In this document: one piece after another, positions 1 through 5,742 of the stretch
How positions within the stretch are numbered: the first letter of the stretch is position 1
Layout: each line of letters begins with the position of its first letter
From: Bacteroidota bacterium
GTDB taxonomy: Bacteria; Bacteroidota; Ignavibacteria; UBA10030; UBA8401
DNA length: 9,152 nt
Assembly: GCA_030824295.1 (NCBI GenBank)
Contig: JAVBYA010000046.1
Location: forward strand, 1-9,152
Reading direction: 5' to 3'
Notes under the pieces: model-generated
What the model saw: only the letters and a program-made list of their open reading frames with translations
The model's database searches: none
What the model was told of the DNA's origin: nothing
Made by a program: the position numbers and the translations under genes

Positions 1-1
1 C

Positions 2-1471
2 CGCCTTGAGCTCATCGCTCCCGGCAAGACGATCGTAGATGCGCAGACCTACAATCAGCTCTTCACGCTGCACGGCATCATCATGATCTTCCTGTTCATC
101 ATCCCGGGGCTCCCCGCGGTGTTCGGCAACTTCTTCCTGCCGATCATGATCGGTGCGAAGGACGTCATCTTCCCCCGTCTGAACCTGATGTCATGGTACA
201 TGTTCGTGTTCGGCGGACTCTTCGCCGTCGCTTCCATGCTGCTGCCCGGCGGTTCCGCCGATACCGGCTGGATGTTCTACGTACCGTATTCCGTCCGCAC
301 CACCACCAATGTGCTTCCGGCGCTCATCGCCGCATTCATTCTCGGCTTCTCGTCCATCCTGACCGGACTGAATTTCATCACCACCATTCACCGCATGCGC
401 CATCCGGACATGTCGTGGTTCAAGATGCCGCTCTTCGTCTGGTCGCTCTACGCTACGGCGTGGATCCAGGTGCTGGCCACCCCGATCATCGGTATCACGC
501 TGGCGCTGGTCGCCATCGAGCGGACGCTCGGCGTGGGCATCTTCGATCCGGCGCTCGGCGGGGACCCGGTCCTGTACCAGCATCTGTTCTGGATCTACTC
601 CCATCCGGCCGTCTATATCATGATCCTGCCGGCGATGGGTCTGGTCTCGGAGATCATCCCGGTGTTCACGCGCCGGTCCATCTTCGGATACAAGTTCATC
701 GCGTTCTCCAGTCTGGCCATCGCGTTCTTCGGTTCGCTGGTGTGGGCGCATCATATGTTCACGGCCGGTATGAGCGATGCGGCAATGTTCGTCTTCTCGT
801 TCATCACGTTCGTGCTCTCCATCCCGAGCGCCATCAAAGTGTTCAACTGGATCTCCACCATGTATAAAGGATCGATCCAGGCCGATCCGCCGTTCCTCTA
901 CACACTCTCGTTCATATTCCAGTTCGCCATCGGCGGTTTCACCGGACTGATGCTCGGTGCGCTCTCCGTGAACATCCATCTGCAGGACACATCGTTCGTT
1001 GTGGCGCACTTCCACTATGTGATGTTCGGCGGGACCGGGTTCGGTATCTTCGCTGCGATGCACTATTGGTTCCCGAAGATGTTCGGCAGGATGTACAATC
1101 TGAAAGTGGCAACATGGGCGTGGGGTATCGTCACCTTCGGTTACAATATGCTCTACATGCCGCTGTTCGTGATGGGCTATCTCGGCATGCCGCGCCGTTA
1201 TTACGATTATCTGCCCGAGTTCCAGCCCTACCACGTCGTGTCCACGGTCGGTTCCTGGATCCTCATCATCGGTCTGATCATGATGTTCACGAACCTGTAT
1301 GTGGGGATGCGCCGCGGAGCGAAAGCGCCGATGAATCCGTGGGGCGGGGAGACGCTGGAGTGGAAGATCCAGACACCGCCGATCCTCGAGAACTTCCACG
1401 ATGTGCCGGATGTGCATGCCGGACCGTACGACTATTCCAAGTATGAGGCAAAAAAGGAGACAACGAAGTGA
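2..1471 (+). CDS. ctaD: Cytochrome c oxidase subunit I, A2-type heme-copper oxidase (5' partial)
   Basis: This is the catalytic subunit of an aa3-type terminal oxidase. It reduces O2 to water at a heme a3–CuB centre and pumps protons across the cytoplasmic membrane. The reading frame is open from base 2, so the N-terminus lies upstream; 489 residues are visible, and about 50-80 are probably missing by comparison with the family. Ligands seen: the heme a His in TLHG (codon 71-73); the CuB His of HPAVY (602-604) with the Tyr that normally cross-links to it (614-616); the CuB His-His of WAHH (749-754); and the heme a3 and heme a histidines of VAHFHYV (1007-1009 and 1013-1015). The K-channel Lys (SAIKVFNW) and the D-channel entrance Asp (GAKDVIFPR) are present. 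The sequence before the CuB His is Tyr-Ser (596-601) and the residue after HP is Ala, not Glu, which is the A2-type signature known from Rhodothermus and Thermus caa3 enzymes. The stop overlaps the next gene's start (GTGA). Confidence 0.97.
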   Translation, partial: RLELIAPGKTIVDAQTYNQLFTLHGIIMIFLFIIPGLPAVFGNFFLPIMIGAKDVIFPRLNLMSWYMFVFGGLFAVASMLLPGGSADTGWMFYVPYSVRTTTNVLPALIAAFILGFSSILTGLNFITTIHRMRHPDMSWFKMPLFVWSLYATAWIQVLATPIIGITLALVAIERTLGVGIFDPALGGDPVLYQHLFWIYSHPAVYIMILPAMGLVSEIIPVFTRRSIFGYKFIAFSSLAIAFFGSLVWAHHMFTAGMSDAAMFVFSFITFVLSIPSAIKVFNWISTMYKGSIQADPPFLYTLSFIFQFAIGGFTGLMLGALSVNIHLQDTSFVVAHFHYVMFGGTGFGIFAAMHYWFPKMFGRMYNLKVATWAWGIVTFGYNMLYMPLFVMGYLGMPRRYYDYLPEFQPYHVVSTVGSWILIIGLIMMFTNLYVGMRRGAKAPMNPWGGETLEWKIQTPPILENFHDVPDVHAGPYDYSKYEAKKETTK

Positions 1472-2091
1472 GTTCACTAGACCACGCTGCCGTCCATCAG
1501 CCGCATAGGGACGATTACGGTTCCCGAATGGGGATGTGGCTCTTCCTCTTCACCGAACTGATCCTGTTCGGGGGACTGTTCATCATCTATGCCGTGTACC
1601 GTTTTGTGCATCAGCAGGAGTTCCATCTTGCCGCGCAGGAGCTGAACACGACCATCGGGCTCATCAACACCATCGCGCTGCTCACCAGCAGTATGACCGC
1701 GGCGATGTCCATCACCGCGATGCAGAAAGGGAACGTCCGGTTCTCCAAAGCGCTCATCTGGGTGACCATCGGCTTCGCCTTCGTCTTCATGGTGAACAAG
1801 TACTTCGAGTGGGGTTCCAAGATCTCCCACGGCATCTATCCCGGGTCCAAGGACCTGCTGGCGAAGCCGGAAGGGGAGATCCTCTACTTCGGACTCTATT
1901 ATGTGATGACGGGACTGCATACGCTGCACGTCATCATCGGGGTGATCTTCTTCCTGTTCATCCTTCGGCAGATCAAGCAGGGCAAGATCGCATCGGACCG
2001 GTATGTGCGGCTGGAGAATTCGGCGCTGTACTGGCATCTGGTCGACCTGATCTGGATCTTCCTCTTCCCATTATTCTATCTGATCCATTAA
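1468..2091 (+). CDS. ctaE: Cytochrome c oxidase subunit III
   Basis: This non-catalytic core subunit of the heme-copper oxidase stabilises subunit I and helps sustain proton uptake. The 207-residue protein has five predicted membrane helices (roughly 22-42, 63-84, 94-114, 137-165, 185-205), as in the short bacterial five-helix form. Family hallmarks are RMGMWLFLFTE near the N-terminus (Glu30 at the position of the conserved helix glutamate), YYVMTGLHTLHV (His151, His154) and the C-terminal ENSALYWHLVDLIW block. The start is GTG at 1468, four bases inside the end of subunit I. An AAAGGAG ribosome site at 1453-1459 and the GTGA overlap support it and suggest translational coupling. The identification is firm from the motifs and the operon position. 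Confidence 0.96.
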   Translation: MSSLDHAAVHQPHRDDYGSRMGMWLFLFTELILFGGLFIIYAVYRFVHQQEFHLAAQELNTTIGLINTIALLTSSMTAAMSITAMQKGNVRFSKALIWVTIGFAFVFMVNKYFEWGSKISHGIYPGSKDLLAKPEGEILYFGLYYVMTGLHTLHVIIGVIFFLFILRQIKQGKIASDRYVRLENSALYWHLVDLIWIFLFPLFYLIH

Positions 2092-2095
2092 AGGG
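2091..2095 (+). promoter_or_regulatory. Ribosome binding site that decides the subunit IV start
   Basis: AAGGG begins on the last base of the subunit III stop codon. It sits 8 bases before ATG 2104, a normal spacing. It overlaps the alternative in-frame GTG at 2095, so translation most likely starts at the ATG. Confidence 0.6.
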
Positions 2096-2103
2096 TGCGG
2101 ACC

Positions 2104-2400
2104 ATGAGCGAACATCATCACGAAGAATCACACGTTATCGAGTACGGCAGCTACATCTTCATCTGGCTCGGCCTGCTGGCATTCACCGGCATCACCGTCA
2201 CCGTTTCGGGCATCAACCTGGGCAACTGGACCATCGTCATCGCGCTGTTCATCGCCTGCGTGAAATCCTGGTACGTTCTGAACTACTTCATGCATATGAA
2301 GTATGAGGATACCATCTTCAAGGTCTTCATCCTGACCGCGTTGTTCACCTTTTTCATCTTCCTGGGATTCACGTTCTGGGACTATTCCTTCACGAGGTAA
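2104..2400 (+). CDS. Cytochrome c oxidase subunit IV (prokaryotic, CyoD/COX4_pro-like)
   Basis: This small accessory subunit of the terminal oxidase is thought to help assemble or stabilise the subunit I/III core. The 98-residue protein has a His-rich, Glu-containing N-terminal tail (MSEHHHEES) followed by three hydrophobic helices (about 15-36, 42-62, 72-93). The block VKSWYVLNYFMHMKYED is the typical conserved segment of the family (Lys54, His64). I chose ATG 2104 over GTG 2095 because the ribosome site fits the ATG and the GTG would lie within that site. It lies 12 bases after subunit III and ends 4 bases before subunit II, inside the same operon. Confidence 0.9.
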   Translation: MSEHHHEESHVIEYGSYIFIWLGLLAFTGITVTVSGINLGNWTIVIALFIACVKSWYVLNYFMHMKYEDTIFKVFILTALFTFFIFLGFTFWDYSFTR

Positions 2401-2404
2401 ATGA

Positions 2405-3052
2405 ATGTTCTCATCAGCGTCAAACTTCACGGATAATGTCGATGCGGTGTTCCTGTACATCACCGCGTTATCATTGATCGTCCTGGTCGGCATCACGGTG
2501 GCGATGATCTATTTCGTCATCCGCTACAGCCGGAAACGGAACCCCGTCCCCACGCATGTGGAAGAGAACCTGTCGCTGGAGGTCCTGTGGACCGCCATCC
2601 CGCTGGTGCTGTTCCTGAGCATGTTCTATTTCGGCTGGGTCGGGTACAAGGATATGCGCAATGTGCCGGACAATGCCCTGCAGATCAAAGTGACGGCACG
2701 GATGTGGCAGTGGAGTTTCGAGTATCCGAACGGACTGAAGACCGATACACTGTACGTTGCGGCCGGAATGCCGGTGCGGACGGAACTCCGGTCATCGGAC
2801 GTGAGCCATGCGTTCTTCATCCCGGCATTCCGTGTGAAGAAGGATGTCTATCCGAACAAAGTGAACGACCTGTGGTTCCAGTCCGATAAAGTGGGGCGGT
2901 ACGATATCGCCTGCGCCGAGTATTGCGGACTGAACCATTCGGGCATGTATACGGCGGTCCATATCATGGAACCGAGCGATTTCGATGCATGGTACAAAGC
3001 GGCATCGGCGAAGGCCGGACTGCAGCCCCTGCTGGCTGCGCCGGTACAATAA
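2405..3052 (+). CDS. ctaC: Cytochrome c oxidase subunit II (CuA-binding, no fused cytochrome c)
   Basis: This is the electron-entry subunit. It takes electrons from cytochrome c at a binuclear CuA centre and passes them to heme a. The 215-residue protein has two N-terminal membrane helices (about 15-38 and 62-82) and then a periplasmic cupredoxin domain. The CuA set is complete: His135 (in SDVSHAFFIP), Cys170, Glu172, Cys174, His178 and Met181 (in CAEYCGLNHSGM). The aromatic electron-entry stretch MWQWSFEYP (Trp101, Trp103) is present. The protein ends about 30 residues after the CuA motif, so it lacks the C-terminal cytochrome c domain of caa3-type subunit II proteins. It follows subunits I, III and IV, although it usually precedes subunit I in such operons. 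AGG at 2395-2397 supports ATG 2405. No clear lipoprotein or cleavable signal is seen. Confidence 0.96.
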   Translation: MFSSASNFTDNVDAVFLYITALSLIVLVGITVAMIYFVIRYSRKRNPVPTHVEENLSLEVLWTAIPLVLFLSMFYFGWVGYKDMRNVPDNALQIKVTARMWQWSFEYPNGLKTDTLYVAAGMPVRTELRSSDVSHAFFIPAFRVKKDVYPNKVNDLWFQSDKVGRYDIACAEYCGLNHSGMYTAVHIMEPSDFDAWYKAASAKAGLQPLLAAPVQ

Positions 3053-3077
3053 TCACATTCAACTCTGGTAAACGACA

Positions 3078-4412
3078 ATGGATTTCCTGAAACAGATCGC
3101 CTTACCCCAATCCGAAGCGCAGATCGGCGTTCTCTATTTCGTGCTGAACGTCATCGACTTCCTGCTGCTTCCGTTCATCAGTTACGTGTTCGGAGCGCTG
3201 GTGCTCTCGCTCTATCATAACCGTAAAGGCCGCATGCACAACGATCCGCTCGCACAGCGCTTCGCCAAAGAGATGATCGATCACATCCTGCCGAACAAGA
3301 GCATCCTGCTGCTGTTCGGTGTGGTGCCGTTCATGGCGATGACCTTTGCGTATGCACAATTGCTGCAGGATACCGCCGCACTCAGTGTGAGCATCCTCGG
3401 ATGGGGCCTGCTCCTGCTTGCCGCAGCGTCAGCATTCGCTTCGTCTTATAGATATGCACTCACCTTCAGCGATATGCTGGAGGCAGTTCCGGGCAAGAGC
3501 AATGACAAGGTCGAGGAATACAAAGCACAGATGCTGGAGACCCGCCGCACTTCGGGCAAGTATGCACTGCTTTTCCTCTCCGCTGCCGTCTACTGCATGA
3601 TCGCCGGACGGTCGCTTGCGGTGCACCCGAATTCGTGGGACACCGTCTCCAATGCGGTACAACTCCTCTTCTCGCTTGATGTGCTCTCCAAACTGCTCCA
3701 GTTCGTCGTGCTGTCCTTCTCCATGGCCACTATCGGCATGCTCTTCTTCACGTTCTCGTGGCAGGGAGGGACCAAGGACCTGACGCCGGAGTACAGCGAG
3801 TATGTGAGATCGTCAACGCTACCGATCGGTCTGATCTCCTTGCTGTCGCTGCCGCTCTTCGTTGTGCTGTCCGTCGTGCTGCTGCCGGTGGTCTCATTGA
3901 CCGCTACGGTGTTCTTCTTCGCATTCCTTGTGATCTTTTTCGTCTTCCTGGCCAGTCACTCCGTGTACGGCATGATCAAAGAATTCAAAGCTTCGTATGC
4001 AGCGAAGGCCTTCTATCTGTTCACCCTTGCCGTGTTCGCACTGGTGCTGCACGGTACGTCGGCGCTCGCCGGAGCCACCAAGACATCGTCCGCCGTTCTT
4101 GCGCACCGCTATGTGCTTCACCATGAAGAGCTGCTTGCCGCCATGGGGATCAATCTCACCGTGTTGACGGGCGAGGAGATCTTCACCGCAAAGTGTTCCG
4201 CTTGTCATGAATTCGGAGTGAAGAAGGTCGGTCCGGCGTACAAGGATGTACTCCCGAAGTATGAAAGCGACCGTACGCGTCTTGTAACATTCGTGCTGAA
4301 TCCCATGAAGGTCGATCCGGCGTTCCCGCCGATGCCGAACCAGGGATTGAAACCGGCCGAAGCGGATTCCATTGCGGCGTACATCATGACGATGTACAAG
4401 CAGCAGAAGTAG
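3078..4412 (+). CDS. Polytopic membrane protein with C-terminal cytochrome c domain, last gene of the oxidase operon
   Basis: I do not recognise the family of the N-terminal part. The 444-residue protein has about eight hydrophobic helices (near 17-45, 74-96, 101-124, 161-181, 206-228, 248-270, 272-298, 308-332), then a class I-like monoheme cytochrome c domain from about 362. The heme-attachment motif is CSACH (Cys373, Cys376, His377), and Met419 in FPPMPNQGL is the likely second axial ligand. Basic residues concentrate in loops 1-2, 3-4 and 7-8. That gives a model with both termini outside, which puts the heme domain in the periplasm as cytochrome c maturation requires. It starts 25 bases after subunit II with only a weak ribosome site, and the operon terminator follows it. 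Inference: it replaces the cytochrome c domain missing from subunit II, as an anchored electron donor or extra subunit. Intramembrane His294 and His325 leave a b-heme role possible. A loose resemblance to CydA-like membrane cytochromes is noted only weakly. Confidence 0.85.
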   Translation: MDFLKQIALPQSEAQIGVLYFVLNVIDFLLLPFISYVFGALVLSLYHNRKGRMHNDPLAQRFAKEMIDHILPNKSILLLFGVVPFMAMTFAYAQLLQDTAALSVSILGWGLLLLAAASAFASSYRYALTFSDMLEAVPGKSNDKVEEYKAQMLETRRTSGKYALLFLSAAVYCMIAGRSLAVHPNSWDTVSNAVQLLFSLDVLSKLLQFVVLSFSMATIGMLFFTFSWQGGTKDLTPEYSEYVRSSTLPIGLISLLSLPLFVVLSVVLLPVVSLTATVFFFAFLVIFFVFLASHSVYGMIKEFKASYAAKAFYLFTLAVFALVLHGTSALAGATKTSSAVLAHRYVLHHEELLAAMGINLTVLTGEEIFTAKCSACHEFGVKKVGPAYKDVLPKYESDRTRLVTFVLNPMKVDPAFPPMPNQGLKPAEADSIAAYIMTMYKQQK

Positions 4413-4441
4413 AGGCTTCCGGAACCGAAGAGATTGTTCGC

Positions 4442-4473
4442 ATGCCTCTGATACTATCAGAGGCATTTTTTTT
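4442..4473 (+). terminator. Rho-independent terminator of the oxidase operon
   Basis: A perfect 11-bp stem (ATGCCTCTGAT paired with ATCAGAGGCAT) encloses a 3-base loop (ACT). The first of the eight T's (4466-4473) closes the stem. It begins 29 bases after the stop of the cytochrome c gene and ends only 24 bases before the next start codon. Confidence 0.92.
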
Positions 4474-4497
4474 CACTATCAGACAAAAAGGTGCCTT

Positions 4498-4968
4498 ATG
4501 AAACGTTCCCTGTTGGTATTGCTGGTCGCCGTACTGTTCACCACTGCGGCATTCGCCGGAGGAAAGAAGAACTATGGAAAAGAACTGACCGTGAAGGAGA
4601 CCACGAAGATCTCCGACATCATCGCTGCGCCGGAGAAGTTCAACGGTAAACGGGTGAAGGTAGCCGGTCCGATCGTGGATGTCTGCAAGACGCGCGGATG
4701 CTGGGTGAAGCTCGGCAGCGACAAGGAATTCGAAGCGATCCGGTTCAAGGTGGAGGATGGTGTGATCGTGTTCCCGCTGGACCTGAAGGGGCAGAACGCG
4801 GTAGCGGAAGGAATCGTCTCCGTCAAAAAGATCTCTGTTGAGGAACAGATCAAGAGCGGGAAGAAGATGGCGGAAGAACATGGGACGGCATTCGATGAAT
4901 CCACCGTGAAAGGTCCCAAGACCATCCTGCAGATCGACGGCGAAGGGGCTCAGGTCGAAACGAAATGA
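4498..4968 (+). CDS. Secreted DUF4920 domain protein
   Basis: This 156-residue protein of unknown function matches the DUF4920 pattern as I know it. Residues 1-20 form a signal peptide (KR, hydrophobic core, AFA before Gly21) for export to the periplasm. The mature part looks like a small beta-rich, OB-fold-like domain: a FNGKRVKVAG strand, then DVCKTRGCWVKL with Cys63, Cys68 and Trp69, then FEAIRFKVEDG and a VFPLDLKGQNAVAEGIV segment. The Cys-x4-Cys-Trp motif is the family hallmark and could bind a metal or form a disulfide; the sequence does not decide which. AAAGGTG at 4486-4492 supports ATG 4498. Its stop overlaps the next start by four bases (ATGA), so it is almost certainly co-translated with the PepSY-type membrane protein. 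Being next to an oxidase operon suggests, but does not show, a redox or copper-related job. Confidence 0.85.
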   Translation: MKRSLLVLLVAVLFTTAAFAGGKKNYGKELTVKETTKISDIIAAPEKFNGKRVKVAGPIVDVCKTRGCWVKLGSDKEFEAIRFKVEDGVIVFPLDLKGQNAVAEGIVSVKKISVEEQIKSGKKMAEEHGTAFDESTVKGPKTILQIDGEGAQVETK

Positions 4969-5531
4969 AGAAGTTCAGCTGGCGACGGCTCAATATCGTC
5001 CTGCACCGTGATATCGGATATCTCACGGTCGCGATGCTGATCATCTACGGGGTCTCCGGTATTGCGGTGAACCATATCCAGGACTGGAACCCCAACTTCG
5101 TCCGTGAGAAACAGTTCAAAGAGATCGAACCGATCACGGCGACGGAACGGGATTCGGTGAAAGCCGAGGCGATGCGCGGATTGGGTCTGACGGAAGAGCC
5201 GAAGAATTTCTTCCGTCCGGACCCGGAGACGGCGCAGCTGTTCTACGAGAATCTCACGTACTCCGTCGACCTTCCGACGGGGAATGTGCTCATCGAGACC
5301 ACACAGCGGAGGATGGTGCTGTTCGAGATGAACCAGCTGCATTTGAATGCACCCAAAGGCCTCTGGACGTTCATTGCGGACCTCTTCGCCCTGAGTCTGA
5401 TCTTCATGGGGATCTCCGGAATGTTCATCCAGAAAGGAAAGACAGGTCTGATGGGAAGAGGGAAGTGGTTCGTACTGATCGGTACCGTGATACCGGTCGG
5501 ATATTGGATCTGGTATCAATATCTGCAATGA
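4965..5531 (+). CDS. PepSY-associated transmembrane protein
   Basis: This 188-residue inner-membrane protein has the small PepSY_TM-like layout. There is a first helix near 16-36 preceded by NIVLHRDIGY (His14) and followed by GIAVNHIQDW (His37). A soluble periplasmic segment follows (about 40-130), with an EMNQLHL motif (His126) just before a second helix (136-155), and a third helix lies near 168-187. In related membrane proteins, histidines flanking helices can coordinate heme; for this protein that is inference. The soluble region is shorter and more divergent than a full PepSY repeat. The ATG at 4965 overlaps the DUF4920 stop, and the pair reads as one transcription unit. The precise function is unknown. 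The family has been linked to respiration and metal/iron reduction, but nothing here fixes a substrate. Confidence 0.78.
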   Translation: MKKFSWRRLNIVLHRDIGYLTVAMLIIYGVSGIAVNHIQDWNPNFVREKQFKEIEPITATERDSVKAEAMRGLGLTEEPKNFFRPDPETAQLFYENLTYSVDLPTGNVLIETTQRRMVLFEMNQLHLNAPKGLWTFIADLFALSLIFMGISGMFIQKGKTGLMGRGKWFVLIGTVIPVGYWIWYQYLQ

Positions 5532-5563
5532 ACGGTCCCATGGTCAGGACTGTCGCATTGCAG
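5523..5563 (+). terminator. Long imperfect hairpin over the end of the PepSY-type gene, possible terminator
   Basis: The outer arms CTGCAATG (5523-5530) and CATTGCAG (5556-5563) pair perfectly. After a small internal loop (A against CG), ACGGTCC (5532-5538) pairs with GGACTGT (5547-5553) with one G·U, leaving an 8-base loop. The stop codon lies in the left arm. The nearest T-run (5579-5583) is about 15 bases downstream, so this is not a textbook intrinsic terminator. It may instead be a weak terminator or an mRNA 3'-end stabiliser. Confidence 0.45.
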
Positions 5564-5591
5564 TGACTGAAACTGGTATTTTTCGGTCCTA

Positions 5592-5608
5592 TTTTTATGC
5601 TATAAAAA
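5592..5608 (+). promoter_or_regulatory. Possible extended -10 promoter within an AT-rich inverted repeat
   Basis: TGCTATAAA (5598-5606) fits an extended -10 element (TG-N-TATAAA) inside a perfect 7-bp inverted repeat with a 3-base loop. No good -35 box is seen 16-18 bases upstream, only a T-rich stretch. If used, transcription would start near 5613 and leave a leader of about 130 bases before htpX. Confidence 0.3.
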
Positions 5609-5689
5609 CGCTGAAAACGCGTCAAAAAGGCAAAATAAATGATGACCGTGGGTTACAAGGAACTAATTCCAGGATGTACTGCGTTACCA

Positions 5690-5707
5690 TTGTGAACCGT
5701 GTCACAA
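5690..5707. promoter_or_regulatory. CRP/FNR-superfamily-like operator, TTGTGA-N6-TCACAA
   Basis: The two 6-base arms are perfectly complementary and separated by ACCGTG. This reproduces the TGTGA-N6-TCACA consensus known for CRP in E. coli. It ends 35 bases before the htpX start codon. If the promoter is upstream, the site lies in the leader and would act as a block or as an RNA hairpin; an activator role would need a start very near the ATG. The regulator in this organism is unknown. Confidence 0.5.
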
Positions 5708-5742
5708 ACGCATATCATCATCATTAAAGGAGTACTGGAGCT

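Larger units (their letters stand above)
5532..5742. other. 211-bp intergenic region before htpX
   Basis: No gene is supported here. The stretch is AT-richer than its surroundings. It holds the right half of the hairpin above, an AT-rich inverted repeat TTTTTAT-GCT-ATAAAAA (5592-5608), a short palindrome GGAA-CTAA-TTCC (5659-5670), an exact TGTGA-N6-TCACA site (5691-5706) and the AAAGGAG ribosome site (5726-5732) for htpX. It reads as the regulatory region for the htpX group. Confidence 0.7.

Noticed and set aside
193..867. Open frame in another + frame inside subunit I
   Set aside because: Its Arg/His-rich composition without domains is a frame-shifted shadow of subunit I.
191..1477. 428-residue open frame on the minus strand opposite subunit I
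   Set aside because: It is rich in Arg, His, Glu and Asp, which is typical of the antisense shadow of a GC-third-position membrane gene. It has no recognisable domain and lies wholly opposite a certain gene.
2095..2103. GTG start adding three residues to subunit IV
   Set aside because: The GTG overlaps the ribosome site that serves ATG 2104.
1536..2306. 256-residue open frame spanning subunits III and IV in another frame
   Set aside because: It crosses two well-supported genes and their boundary, with shadow-like composition.
4434..4456. Possible promoter TTGTTC…GATACT before the DUF4920 gene
   Set aside because: The spacer is only 11 bases and both boxes are poor matches.
5711..5724. CATATCATCATCATT run as a tandem repeat
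   Set aside because: It has only about three ATC units and shows no structure beyond local low complexity.
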